Below, in pieces: positions 44,211 through 53,124 of a DNA stretch of 64,000 nucleotides (position 1 is its first letter; the number at the start of each line of letters is the position of its first letter). The translations under genes and the position numbers were made by a program. The stretch is from Allobosea sp. Its GTDB lineage: Bacteria > Pseudomonadota > Alphaproteobacteria > Rhizobiales > Kaistiaceae. The notes beneath the pieces are model-generated. The model ran no database searches. It was not told where the DNA came from and was given only the letters and a program-made list of their open reading frames with translations. The stretch covers positions 1 to 64,000 of the forward strand of contig JAFKFV010000010.1 in the NCBI GenBank assembly GCA_017307955.1. Reading direction: 5' to 3'.

Positions 44211-45220
44211 TGCAGGTCTGGCAACGCCTCCTCGATGCGATCGACCGGCATGGCAGGGCCGCGATGGCGACGCTCGTGGCGGTTCGCGGCTCGGCACCGC
44301 GCGAGGCGGGGGCACGGATCATCGTCATGCCGGACGGCAGCTTCACCGGAACGATCGGCGGCGGAACGCTGGAATGGCGGGCGATTGCGGAGGCGCAGCG
44401 CGCTATGGCGCAGGCGGTGCCTCCCGGCCTCTTTCTGTCGAGCATCGCGCTCGGTCCGGAACTTGGCCAGTGCTGCGGCGGCCGCGTCGAGCTGGCGCTG
44501 GAGATCTTCGGGACCGACCGGCGCGACGAGGTGAAGGCTCTCGCGGAGTCCGAAGCGCGCGGACCGTTCCGCACGCGGGCGGCGATCGCCGAGGGCAAGC
44601 CGCTCCGTCGCGATATCACGGGCGAATCGTCGGTTTCGATCGGTTCGGCCGTGCTTGAGGGCGGGGCGATCGAGGAGGGTTTCGGCGAGGATCCGCGCGC
44701 GCTGTTCCTGTTCGGCGCCGGTCATGTCGGCCGTGCGCTGGTGCTCGCCTTGGCGCCTCTGCCCTTCGCCGTCACTTGGATCGATCCGCGGCCGGACGCC
44801 TTTCCGGCACTCGTTCCCGCCAATTGCCGCTGCGTCCGCCAGGCGGATGCGCCGGAGGCGCTCGCCGCCGCCCCCGACGGCGCCTTCGTGCTCGTGATGA
44901 CACACAGCCACGCGCTCGATCTCGCCATCGTGCACAAAGCGCTGGCAGCGTGTAGGTTCGGCTATGTCGGACTCATCGGCAGCGCATCGAAGCGGGCACG
45001 CTTCCTGCGCCTGCTCGGCGAGGCCGGTGTCGAGGGGACCGTTTCCGCTACGCTGCATTCGCCGATCGGCCTTCCGGGCATCCGCTCGAAGCTGCCGGCG
45101 GTGATCGCCGCGTCGGTGGCATCGGACTTGCTGATCCGCGACGAGGCGGCGCGCCTTGCGGCCCCATCAAGGGCCGAAGCGCATCCCATGCTGTCGTTGC
45201 GTTCGCCGAGGGGGAGCTGA
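44210..45220 (+). CDS. xdhC: xanthine dehydrogenase accessory protein XdhC
   Basis: The 336-residue protein has the XdhC/CoxI N-terminal domain (AMATLVAVRGSAPREAGARI, TIGGGTLEW, PELGQCCGGRVEL) and a C-terminal Rossmann domain (LFLFGAGHVGRALVLAL near residue 165, VMTHSHALDLAI, YVGLIGSASKRARFL). It binds the molybdenum cofactor, helps its sulfuration and inserts it into XdhB. The start overlaps the xdhB stop (TGATG), a clear coupling. It is a maturation factor, not part of the mature enzyme. Confidence 0.95.
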   Translation: MQVWQRLLDAIDRHGRAAMATLVAVRGSAPREAGARIIVMPDGSFTGTIGGGTLEWRAIAEAQRAMAQAVPPGLFLSSIALGPELGQCCGGRVELALEIFGTDRRDEVKALAESEARGPFRTRAAIAEGKPLRRDITGESSVSIGSAVLEGGAIEEGFGEDPRALFLFGAGHVGRALVLALAPLPFAVTWIDPRPDAFPALVPANCRCVRQADAPEALAAAPDGAFVLVMTHSHALDLAIVHKALAACRFGYVGLIGSASKRARFLRLLGEAGVEGTVSATLHSPIGLPGIRSKLPAVIAASVASDLLIRDEAARLAAPSRAEAHPMLSLRSPRGS

Positions 45221-45221
45221 A

Positions 45222-46829
45222 GTGGAACCTGCCATCGCCGCGCGGCGGACGCGGCCGCAATCCGGCGCCCTCGTCGAGGCCATCGGCATCACGAAGCTGT
45301 TCGGCAGCTTCAAGGCCAACGACGCGATCGACCTGACGATCCGGCCGGGCGAGATCCATGCGCTGCTCGGCGAGAACGGCGCCGGCAAGTCGACGCTTGT
45401 GAAGATCCTCTACGGCTCGCTGCAGCCGACCGAAGGCGAAATCCGTTGGAAGGGTCAGCCGGTCCGCATCCCGAGCCCCTCCGCCGCGCGAAAGCTCGGC
45501 ATCGGCATGGTGTTCCAGCATTTCTCGCTGTTCGACGCGCTGACCGTCACGGAAAACATCGCCCTCGCGCTGGCCGATCGCACCAATCTCGCGGCGCTCG
45601 CGCGAGAGATCGAGGAGGTGTCGCGCGAATTCGGACTGCCGCTCAATCCCGCCTCTCGTATCGTCGATCTCTCCGTCGGCGAGCGGCAGCGGGTCGAGAT
45701 CGTGCGCTGCCTCCTGCAGGATCCCGAGCTGCTCATCATGGACGAGCCGACCTCGGTGCTGACGCCGCAGGAGGCCGACGATCTCTTCGTGACGCTGGAC
45801 CGGCTGACGGCGCGCGGCTGCGCTGTGCTCTATATCAGCCACCGCCTAGAGGAGGTGAAGCAGATCTGCCATCACGCGACCATCCTGCGCCTCGGCAAGG
45901 TGGTGGCGGAGTGCGATCCGCAGCAGGAGACGGCGGCGCAGCTGGCGAGCCTCATGGTCGGCGCCGATGTGCATGTCCTCTCCGCCGACACGCCGCCGCC
46001 AAGCACGATGCGCACGCGCCTCAAGGTGCAGGGCCTCTCCATGCCCGAGCCGCATCCGTTCGCGGTCGCGCTCAAGGACATTTCGCTCGATGTCAGGGCT
46101 GGCGAGATCGTCGGTATCGCCGGCATCGCCGGCAACGGGCAGGGTGAGCTCTTCGACGCGCTCTCTGGCGAGCGGCTTGCGGCGCGCGAGGATGTCGTCA
46201 CCATCGACGGCAAGCCGGCCGGCCGCTTCGGCGTCACGCGCCGCCGCCGGATGGGCGCGGCCTTCGTGCCGGAAGAACGCAACGGCCATGGTGCCGTGCC
46301 GCGGCTGCGCCTTTCCGACAATGTGCTGCTCACCCGCCACGCGACGGGCGACCAATTGATCCGGATCGGCGTCATCGACTTTTCCGGCATGCGGACGCTG
46401 GCCGAGCGGATCGGCCGCTCCTTCGACGTGCGCAAATCGGCCGTCGATCCGGAGGCCGGCTCGCTCTCGGGCGGAAACCTGCAGAAATTCATCGTCGGCC
46501 GCGAGATCGATCGCCAGCCTTCAGTGCTTGTCGTCAGCCAGCCGACCTGGGGCGTCGATGCCGGCGCGGCGGCGGTCATCCGCCAGTCGCTGATCGATCT
46601 CGCCCGCTCGGGATCGGCCGTGCTGGTCATCAGCCAGGACCTCGACGAAATTTTCGAGATCGCCGACCGGGTCGCCGTGATCTCGCGCGGCCATCTGACG
46701 GAGCCGGTGCCGACGCGCTCGCTGACGCGCGAGGAGATCGGCCTCATGATGGCCGGGCTCGGCGAGGGCAAGAAGAAGGGACGCGCCGCGATGGGGCAGG
46801 GGGAGGCGGCGCATGCGCATCGTCCTTGA
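45222..46829 (+). CDS. purine/nucleoside ABC transporter ATP-binding protein (NupO/YufO-like)
   Basis: The 535-residue protein has two ABC domains. The first has Walker A GENGAGKST near residue 48, the signature LSVGERQRVEI and Walker B LLIMDEPTSVLTP. The second (from about residue 275) has the degenerate Walker A GIAGNGQGELF, the signature LSGGNLQKFIVGREI and QPTWGVDAGAAAVI in place of a standard Walker B. This is the normal form for RbsA/NupO-type double ATPases serving BMP-type binding proteins. GTG at 45222 is chosen because GGGGAG lies five bases upstream and it follows the xdhC stop by one base. Purine or nucleoside is inferred from the operon. Confidence 0.92.
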   Translation: MEPAIAARRTRPQSGALVEAIGITKLFGSFKANDAIDLTIRPGEIHALLGENGAGKSTLVKILYGSLQPTEGEIRWKGQPVRIPSPSAARKLGIGMVFQHFSLFDALTVTENIALALADRTNLAALAREIEEVSREFGLPLNPASRIVDLSVGERQRVEIVRCLLQDPELLIMDEPTSVLTPQEADDLFVTLDRLTARGCAVLYISHRLEEVKQICHHATILRLGKVVAECDPQQETAAQLASLMVGADVHVLSADTPPPSTMRTRLKVQGLSMPEPHPFAVALKDISLDVRAGEIVGIAGIAGNGQGELFDALSGERLAAREDVVTIDGKPAGRFGVTRRRRMGAAFVPEERNGHGAVPRLRLSDNVLLTRHATGDQLIRIGVIDFSGMRTLAERIGRSFDVRKSAVDPEAGSLSGGNLQKFIVGREIDRQPSVLVVSQPTWGVDAGAAAVIRQSLIDLARSGSAVLVISQDLDEIFEIADRVAVISRGHLTEPVPTRSLTREEIGLMMAGLGEGKKKGRAAMGQGEAAHAHRP

Positions 46830-47898
46830 GAAGCGGCAGACGCCGAGCCGGAGCCTGCAGTATCTATCGCCTGTCGTGGCGATCCTGCTGTCGCTCGTCA
46901 CCTTCTTCGTGATCTTCCTTCTCGCCGGCATCGATCCGGTGCGGGCGCTCTACATCTATTTCGTCGAGCCGCTGACGGCGCTGTGGTCGATCGAGGACCT
47001 GCTGGTGAAGGCGGTGCCGATCATCCTGATCGCGATCGGTCTCTCCTTCTGCTACCAGTCGGCGGTCTGGAACATCGGCGCCGAGGGCCAACTCGCGGCC
47101 GGTGCGTTGGCCGGCGCGGCCATTCCGATCCTCTTCCCGACGCTGCAGGGGCCGGCTGTCATCACGGCGATGATCCTGATGGGCATCGCTGGCGGCATGG
47201 CCTATGCCGCGATCCCGGCGATCCTCAAGATCCGCTTCAACGCCAACGAGACGCTGACGACGCTGATGCTCGTCTATGTCGCCAATCTCTTCCTAGACTA
47301 TATGGCGCGGGGCCCCTGGCGCGATCCGGCCGGCTTCAACTTCCCCAACAGCCGGCCCTTCGACGAGGGCCAGATGCTCCCTGTCATCGCCGGCGAATCC
47401 ATCCGCCTCTCGATCGTCTTCGTGCTGGTGGCCGTCGTCGTCGCCTGGTTCATGACGGCGAAGACGATGACCGGATTCAAGATCCGCGTGCTCGGCCAGT
47501 CGCCGCGCGCAGGTTCGTTCGGCGGCTTCTCGCGCAACAAGATGGTCATGCTGACCTTCCTGATCTCCGGCGGTCTCGCGGGTCTCGCCGGTATCTGCGA
47601 GGTCATGGGCCCGATCGGCCTTCTGCGCACGAGCGTCTCGCCGGGCTACGGCTTCACGGCGATCATCGTTGCCTTTCTCGGCCGTCTGCACCCGTTCGGC
47701 ATCCTCGTCGCCGGCCTGCTTTTGGCGCTCTCCTATATGGGCGGCGAGGGGGCGCAGGTCGCGATCGGCCTTTCCGACCAGACGACGCAGGTGTTCCAGG
47801 GAATGCTGCTCTTCTACGTGCTCGCCTGCGACAGTTTCATCTATTACCGCCTCCGGATCGTGCGCCAGCCCGCGCTCGACGCCGCAACCGTCCGGTGA
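46813..47898 (+). CDS. purine/nucleoside ABC transporter permease 1 (NupP-like)
   Basis: The 361-residue inner-membrane protein of the BPD_transp_2 family has about ten spans. Typical segments are SFCYQSAVWNIGAEGQLAAG, ANETLTTLMLVYVANLF, and the EAA-like region GGFSRNKMVMLTFLISGGLA. It overlaps the ATPase gene by 17 bases. It would form the translocation path with the next gene's product. The family serves nucleosides, purines and basic membrane lipoprotein ligands; the operon points to purines. Confidence 0.92.
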   Translation: MRIVLEKRQTPSRSLQYLSPVVAILLSLVTFFVIFLLAGIDPVRALYIYFVEPLTALWSIEDLLVKAVPIILIAIGLSFCYQSAVWNIGAEGQLAAGALAGAAIPILFPTLQGPAVITAMILMGIAGGMAYAAIPAILKIRFNANETLTTLMLVYVANLFLDYMARGPWRDPAGFNFPNSRPFDEGQMLPVIAGESIRLSIVFVLVAVVVAWFMTAKTMTGFKIRVLGQSPRAGSFGGFSRNKMVMLTFLISGGLAGLAGICEVMGPIGLLRTSVSPGYGFTAIIVAFLGRLHPFGILVAGLLLALSYMGGEGAQVAIGLSDQTTQVFQGMLLFYVLACDSFIYYRLRIVRQPALDAATVR

Positions 47899-47902
47899 TG
47901 CC

Positions 47903-48823
47903 ATGACGATGATGGAAGGAATCCTGCTCACCATCGTCACCGCCGCGACGCCGCTTCTGTTCGCGGCGATCGGCGAACTGGTGGCCGAGCGCGCCGGCGT
48001 GCTCAATCTCGGCGTCGAAGGCATGATGGCGATCGGCGCCGTCTGCGGCTTCGCGGCGACGGCCGTTACGGGCATGCCGATCGTCGGTGTCCTCGTCGCC
48101 ATGATCGGCGGCATGCTCGCGGCCGGCCTTTTCGGCATCGTGGCGCTGTTCTTCGTTGCCAACCAGAACGCGACCGGCGTGGCGCTCACACTGTTCGGGC
48201 TCGGTCTGTCGGGGCTCATCGGCGACCGTTTCGTCGGCATGCCCGGCATCCCGGTGCCGCGCGTGGACATTCCGGTCCTCTCGGATCTGCCCTTCGTCGG
48301 GCGGCTCGTCTTCGGGCAGGATCCGTTCGTCTATCTCGCGATCGCGCTCACGATCGGCACCTGGTGGTTCCTGTTCAAGACGCGCGGCGGCCTCGTGCTG
48401 CGCGCCGTCGGCGACAATCACGGCTCGGCGCATGCGCTCGGCTTCTCGGTGATCCGCACGCGCTTCCTCGCAGTGCTCTTCGGCGGCCTCTGCGCGGGGC
48501 TCGGCGGCGCCTATCTCTCGCTGGTCTATACGCCGCAATGGACGCCGATGATGACGGCCGGACGCGGCTGGATCGCGCTCGCGCTCGTCGTCTTCGCCAG
48601 CTGGCTGCCCGGCCGTCTCGTGGTCGGCGCGCTGCTCTTCGGCGGCGTGAGCATCCTGCAACTGCACGCACAGGCGATCGGCATCGGCATCCCGTCGCAG
48701 TTCCTGTCGATGCTCCCCTATATCGTGACGATCATCGCGCTGGTGATCATCTCCCGCAATCGCACGCTGCTCAGCGTGAACACGCCGGCCTGCCTCGGCC
48801 GCGCCTTCGTTCCCGACAGCTGA
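47903..48823 (+). CDS. purine/nucleoside ABC transporter permease 2 (NupQ-like)
   Basis: A 306-residue, multi-span BPD_transp_2 permease. Signature stretches are LVAERAGVLNLGVEGMMAIG near residue 30 and LRAVGDNHGSAHALGFSV near 165, the cytoplasmic coupling region for the ATPase. The ATG at 47903 is five bases after the first permease stop; the longer frame is a shadow. This pairing of a longer (361) and a shorter (306) permease is characteristic of NupPQ-type importers. Confidence 0.92.
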   Translation: MTMMEGILLTIVTAATPLLFAAIGELVAERAGVLNLGVEGMMAIGAVCGFAATAVTGMPIVGVLVAMIGGMLAAGLFGIVALFFVANQNATGVALTLFGLGLSGLIGDRFVGMPGIPVPRVDIPVLSDLPFVGRLVFGQDPFVYLAIALTIGTWWFLFKTRGGLVLRAVGDNHGSAHALGFSVIRTRFLAVLFGGLCAGLGGAYLSLVYTPQWTPMMTAGRGWIALALVVFASWLPGRLVVGALLFGGVSILQLHAQAIGIGIPSQFLSMLPYIVTIIALVIISRNRTLLSVNTPACLGRAFVPDS

Positions 48824-48922
48824 GCCGCCAACGATGCCCATGCCGGCCCGTTACGGCCGGAGACAGAACCAAAGAGCCCCGTGGAAGAAATCGGCGGGGC
48901 GAAGAAGAGGGACCAGACGACG

Positions 48923-49993
48923 ATGCGCAGATATCTCGCAATCCTCGCCGCAGCCGCGGTCGCCGCCGGCGTCGCGACCGGCGCCGAGGCGGCCGACAAG
49001 CTCAAGGCCTGCTGGGTCTATGTCGGGCCGCATAATGACGGCGGCTACAGCGAAGGCCATGACCGCGGCCGCCTGATGGTCGAGAAGGAGCTCGGCGACA
49101 AGGTCGAGACGTCCTTCGTCGAGAACGTGCCGGAGGGTCCCGACGCCGAACGCGCCATCGAGCGCCTCGCCCGCTCGGGCTGCGGTATCATCTTCTCGAC
49201 CTCGTTCGGCTTCATGGACCCGACCGTCAAGGTCGCGGCCAAGTTCCCGGACGTGAAGTTCGAGCATGCGACCGGCTACAAGTCGGCGCCGAACCTCGCG
49301 ACTTACAATTCGCGCTTCTACGAGGGCCGCTACATCCAGGGCCAGATCGCGGCCAAGATGTCGAAGGCCGGCCTTGCCGGCTACATCGTCTCCTTCCCGA
49401 TCCCCGAGGTCGTGATGGGCATCGACGCCTTCATGCTCGGCGCGCAGTCGGTCAATCCCGACTTCAAGGTCAAGATCGTCTGGGTCAATTCCTGGTTCGA
49501 TCCCGCCAAGGAGGCCGATGCCGCCAAGGCGCTGTTCGATCAGGGCGCCGACATCATCACGCAGCACACGGATTCGCCGGCGCCGCTCCAGGTTGCCCAG
49601 GAGCGCGGCCTGCATGGTTTCGGCCAGGCGCATGACATGATCTCCTTCGCCCCCAAGGCGCAGTACACGGCGATCGTCGACACCTGGGGTCCCTATTACG
49701 TCAAGCGCGTCCAGGCCGTGCTCGACGGGACCTGGAAGTCCGAGCAGAGCTGGGACGGCCTCAAGGACGGCATCCTCGAGATGGCGCCCTATACGAACCT
49801 GCCGGATGACGTCGTCGCCATGGCGAAGAAGACCCAGGCCGACATCGAGTCCGGCGCGCTGCATCCCTTCAAGGGCCCGGTCATCAAGCAGGACGGCACC
49901 GAAGTCGTGCCGGCCGGCGGCGTTGTCGACGACCAGACCCTGCTCGGCCTCAACTGGTATGTGAAGGGCATCGACGACAAGCTGCCGAACTAA
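48923..49993 (+). CDS. BMP-family purine/nucleoside-binding lipoprotein-like protein
   Basis: The 356-residue protein belongs to the Bmp/Med/PnrA family. A Sec signal peptide covers about residues 1-24 (YLAILAAAAVAAGVATGAEA), with no lipobox Cys, so the mature protein is periplasmic rather than a lipoprotein. The body has VYVGPHNDGGYSEGHDRGR, GIIFSTSFGFMDPT, NSRFYEGRYIQGQIAAKM and QHTDSPAPLQVA, all in family positions. It captures the ligand for the importer encoded just upstream. Start ATG at 48923 is preferred because it begins the signal peptide; 48881 would place an unusual charged stretch before it. Ligand is inferred. Confidence 0.92.
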   Translation: MRRYLAILAAAAVAAGVATGAEAADKLKACWVYVGPHNDGGYSEGHDRGRLMVEKELGDKVETSFVENVPEGPDAERAIERLARSGCGIIFSTSFGFMDPTVKVAAKFPDVKFEHATGYKSAPNLATYNSRFYEGRYIQGQIAAKMSKAGLAGYIVSFPIPEVVMGIDAFMLGAQSVNPDFKVKIVWVNSWFDPAKEADAAKALFDQGADIITQHTDSPAPLQVAQERGLHGFGQAHDMISFAPKAQYTAIVDTWGPYYVKRVQAVLDGTWKSEQSWDGLKDGILEMAPYTNLPDDVVAMAKKTQADIESGALHPFKGPVIKQDGTEVVPAGGVVDDQTLLGLNWYVKGIDDKLPN

Positions 49994-50027
49994 GGAGCAG
50001 CCGCGCCGCGGGCGCGATCCGAACGAC

Positions 50028-50041
50028 GCTTCGAACGAAGC
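50028..50041. other. short palindrome between the binding-protein gene and puuD
   Basis: GCTTCG-AA-CGAAGC is a perfect dyad 35 bases after the binding-protein stop. It could be part of a hairpin separating the importer from the urate hydroxylase genes, or an operator. Evidence is limited to symmetry. Confidence 0.25.
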
Positions 50042-50098
50042 TTGGCCGGCGCCTTGCATGGTGCCGGCCACACCACAACGGGGCCGCCTTCTCCCAAC

Positions 50099-51280
50099 AT
50101 GTCCGCATTCGTCGTCGATTGGCTGAACCTCCTCATCCGCTGGTCCCACCTCGTCGTGGGCATCGGATGGATCGGAACCTCCTTCTATTTCATCGCGCTC
50201 GACCTCTCGCTCAGGAAGCGCGAGCAGATGAATCCCGGCGTCTACGGCACGGCCTGGGAGGTTCACGGCGGCGGCTTCTATCACGTCGAGAAATATCTGG
50301 TGGCGCCGCCGGCGCTGCCCTCCGATCTCATCTGGTATCGCTGGGAAGCCTATCTCACCTGGGTTTCGGGCTTCGCGCTGCTGGTCGTCCAGTATTACTG
50401 GAACGCCAATGCCTTCCTGATCGATCCCTCCGTGCTGCCGCTGCTGCCGGCGCAGGCGGTGGTGATCTCGGTCGCGTCGCTCTTCGCCGGCTGGTTCATC
50501 TATGACCGGCTGTGCAAATCGGCGCTCGGCCGGTCGACGCCGGTGCTCGCGGTCTGCCTGTTCATCCTCATCGTCGGCGCCGCCTATCTGTTCACGCATG
50601 TCTTTTCGGGCCGCGGCGCCTTCATCCATGTCGGCGCCTTCATCGGCACGATCATGGCGTTCAACGTCTTCCGCGTGATCATCCCGAACCAGCGCAAGAT
50701 CGTCGCCTCGCTGCTGGCGCATGAGAAGCCCGATCCGCGCCTCGGCGCGATCGGCAAGCAACGCTCGGTCCACAACAACTATCTGACGCTGCCGGTGCTG
50801 CTGATGATGGTGTCCAACCATTATCCGCTGCTGACCAGCCATCCCGAGGGCTGGCTGATCGTCGCCTTCGTGCTGCTGCTCGGCGGCTCGGTGCGCCATT
50901 TCCTCAACCGGCACGAGGCGCATGACCCGCTCTTCAAATATGTCTGGACGCTGCCGCTCGCGCTCGTCGTGCTCGGCTTCCTGATCGTTCAAACGGCGCC
51001 GCGGCCGATCGAGGTCGGCGAGGGGACGACGGTTTCCGACGCCGAGGTGCTGGCCATCACCTTGAAGCACTGCACCATGTGCCACGCCGCCAAGCCGAGC
51101 CATGACGGCTTCGAACAGCCGCCCAAGGGCGTGATGCTCCAGACCACGGCGGAACTCATCCAGCATAAGGACCAGATCATCGCGCAGGCGGTGCAGGGCC
51201 GGGCGATGCCGCTCGGCAACGAGACCAAGATGACCGACGCCGAACGGCAGGCGCTTGGCGCATGGCTGCAAAGCCACTAG
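50099..51280 (+). CDS. puuD: urate hydroxylase PuuD with C-terminal cytochrome c domain
   Basis: The 393-residue protein has about eight membrane segments forming the Urate_ox_N domain, starting at LLIRWSHLVVGIGWIGTSFY and including GTAWEVHGGGFYHVEKY. The periplasmic tail (from about residue 300) carries the heme-c motif CTMCH, followed by an axial-Met candidate in GRAMPLGNETKMTD. It oxidises urate to 5-hydroxyisourate and passes electrons to the respiratory chain instead of O2-dependent uricase. The ATG at 50099 starts the conserved sequence; a TTG-led extension to 50042 is poor. It substitutes for a soluble uricase, none of which is in the window. Confidence 0.95.
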   Translation: MSAFVVDWLNLLIRWSHLVVGIGWIGTSFYFIALDLSLRKREQMNPGVYGTAWEVHGGGFYHVEKYLVAPPALPSDLIWYRWEAYLTWVSGFALLVVQYYWNANAFLIDPSVLPLLPAQAVVISVASLFAGWFIYDRLCKSALGRSTPVLAVCLFILIVGAAYLFTHVFSGRGAFIHVGAFIGTIMAFNVFRVIIPNQRKIVASLLAHEKPDPRLGAIGKQRSVHNNYLTLPVLLMMVSNHYPLLTSHPEGWLIVAFVLLLGGSVRHFLNRHEAHDPLFKYVWTLPLALVVLGFLIVQTAPRPIEVGEGTTVSDAEVLAITLKHCTMCHAAKPSHDGFEQPPKGVMLQTTAELIQHKDQIIAQAVQGRAMPLGNETKMTDAERQALGAWLQSH

Positions 51281-51316
51281 ACACGTCACCAGTCGCGATC
51301 CGCGCCGGAGACATCG

Positions 51317-51835
51317 ATGCCGAATGAGCCGCTGCCGCTCGCCGCGGTGAATGCCATGGACGAGACAGCCTTCGTGGCCTCGTTCGGCGATATCGCGGAG
51401 CATTCGCCCTGGGTCGCGACGGCGGCCTTCGCAGAGCACCCCTTCGCGGATCACGCCGCGATGGTCGCCGCTTTCCATGGCGCGATCGAGCGGGCGCCGC
51501 ATGAGGCGCAACTCGCGCTGCTGTGCGAGCATCCCGATCTGGCCGGACGGGCGAAGATCGCCGAACTCGCCCCCGAATCGCAGAACGAGCAGACCGGGGC
51601 CGGTCTCGACCGGCTGACCGTGGAGGAGTTCGCGGTCTTCACCGAGCTCAACGCCGCCTATCGCGCCCGCCACGGCATGCCGTTCATCCGCGCCGTCAAA
51701 GGCTCGACCAAGGACCAGATCATCGCTGCTTTCCGCGAGCGGTTGCCGAACCCGCCCGAGACCGAGTTCCGCACCGCGCTGGAGCAGGTGAAGCGCATCA
51801 TCCGCTTCCGCCTCGAAGACCGGGTCGCGCCGTGA
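51317..51835 (+). CDS. uraD: OHCU decarboxylase
   Basis: The 172-residue, all-helical protein is of the OHCU_decarbox family. It has FVASFGDIAEHSPWVATAAF near the start, the catalytic His region LALLCEHPDLAGRAKIAEL near residue 75, and FRERLPNPPETEFRTALEQV near 140. It decarboxylates 2-oxo-4-hydroxy-4-carboxy-5-ureidoimidazoline to S-allantoin. With PuuD and UraH it completes urate to allantoin. The gene follows puuD by 36 bases and its stop overlaps the next start (GTGA). Confidence 0.95.
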   Translation: MPNEPLPLAAVNAMDETAFVASFGDIAEHSPWVATAAFAEHPFADHAAMVAAFHGAIERAPHEAQLALLCEHPDLAGRAKIAELAPESQNEQTGAGLDRLTVEEFAVFTELNAAYRARHGMPFIRAVKGSTKDQIIAAFRERLPNPPETEFRTALEQVKRIIRFRLEDRVAP

Positions 51836-53124
51836 GCTCCGTCCCCGCCTCGAAGCCATCCTCGCGCCGGGCGCTCGGCGAGCGGGCGCTGGCGATGATC
51901 GACGCGCTCGCCGCCATCTCGGCCGACGAGGGCGCGCTGACGCGGCTCTATCTGACGCCCGAACACGCGAAGGCCGCCACTCTGGTCGGCGAGTGGATGC
52001 GCGGCGCCGGTCTCTCGGTGCGCATGGACGCCGCCGGCACGATGCGCGGCGCATTGCCGCCCGGACGGCCCGGGCGCAGCGCCAACAAGAGCCTCCTGAT
52101 CGGTTCGCATATCGACACGGTGATCGATGCCGGTCGCTTCGACGGCAATCTCGGCGTCGTCGCCGGCATCCTGGCGGTCGAGGAACTGAAGGCGCGGGGC
52201 GTCGCGCTGCCCTTCGGGCTCGATATCCTCGCCTTCGGCGACGAGGAGGGCGTCCGCTTTCCGGTCACGCTGACATCCTCGTCGGTGGCGGCCGGCGTCT
52301 TCGATCCCAAGGCGCTGGACGCGACGGACGAGAAGGGCATCACGCTGCGCGAGGCGCTTATCGCCTTCGGCGGCGACCCGGCGCGGCTTTCGAGCGAGGC
52401 CTATGCCCGGCCGGCCGTCCTCGGTTATCTCGAGGTTCACATCGAGCAAGGGCCGGTGCTGGAGCGCAGCAACGAGCCGCTCGGCGTCGTTACCGCCATT
52501 GCCAGCCAGAGCCGGCATCGCATCCGCATTCGCGGCGAGGCCGGCCATGCCGGCACCGTGCCGATGGACATGCGCCACGATGCGCTCACGGCGGCGGCCG
52601 AGATCATCCTCGCGGCGGAGGAGACTGCCCGCAAGGGCAAGAAGCACAGCCTCGTCGCGACGGTCGGCCATGTCGAGGTGATGCCGGGCGCCTCGAACGT
52701 GATCCCGGCCGATGTGCGCTTCTCGCTCGACGTGCGCGCCGCGACCGACGCTGCCCGCAAGGCGGCGGTCGAAGAGATCACACTGTTCGCCCGGAAAATC
52801 GACAAGCGGCGCCAGGTCGTGGTCGGGGTCGAGACGGTGCTGGAGAAGGCGGTCGCGACCTGTGCGCCGCGCATGACCAAGGCGATCGCCGCCGGCATCG
52901 GCCGCCTCCAGGTGGCGGCGCCGCGTAGCCTCATGTCGGGGGCCGGCCATGACGGACAGGCCATGGCGCAGCTCTGCGATTTCGGCATGATCTTCGTGCG
53001 CTGCCGCGCCGGCATCAGCCACAATCCCAACGAATGGGTCTCGGTCGACGATCTCGGCGCCGCCGTCGAAGGTCTCGTCGCGACCATCGAGGAGCTGGCG
53101 CGTCAGGAGGGCGAAGCGAAATGA
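51832..53124 (+). CDS. allantoate-amidohydrolase-like M20 hydrolase
   Basis: The 430-residue Zn-dependent hydrolase is of the hydantoinase/carbamoylase (AllC/HyuC) branch of peptidase family M20. It shows GSHIDTVIDAGRFDGNLGVV (metal ligands) near residue 90, FGDEEGVRFPV near 140, HIEQGPVLE near 205, GEAGHAGTVPMDMRHDAL near 240 and SGAGHDGQAMA near 370. In purine operons this branch hydrolyses allantoate to ureidoglycine, releasing ammonia. A carbamoyl-amino-acid amidohydrolase cannot be excluded. The GTG at 51832 overlaps the uraD stop; the first ATG is 21 residues further on. Confidence 0.85.
   Translation: MSSVPASKPSSRRALGERALAMIDALAAISADEGALTRLYLTPEHAKAATLVGEWMRGAGLSVRMDAAGTMRGALPPGRPGRSANKSLLIGSHIDTVIDAGRFDGNLGVVAGILAVEELKARGVALPFGLDILAFGDEEGVRFPVTLTSSSVAAGVFDPKALDATDEKGITLREALIAFGGDPARLSSEAYARPAVLGYLEVHIEQGPVLERSNEPLGVVTAIASQSRHRIRIRGEAGHAGTVPMDMRHDALTAAAEIILAAEETARKGKKHSLVATVGHVEVMPGASNVIPADVRFSLDVRAATDAARKAAVEEITLFARKIDKRRQVVVGVETVLEKAVATCAPRMTKAIAAGIGRLQVAAPRSLMSGAGHDGQAMAQLCDFGMIFVRCRAGISHNPNEWVSVDDLGAAVEGLVATIEELARQEGEAK

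Noticed and set aside
41751..44315. An 850-codon minus-strand frame opposite xdhB
   Set aside because: It is the antisense of a gene with a complete set of molybdenum-hydroxylase motifs; the antisense shows none.
46021..46829. Degenerate second ATP-binding half as a broken gene
   Set aside because: A degenerate second half is normal for NupO/RbsA-type double ATPases; the frame is intact.
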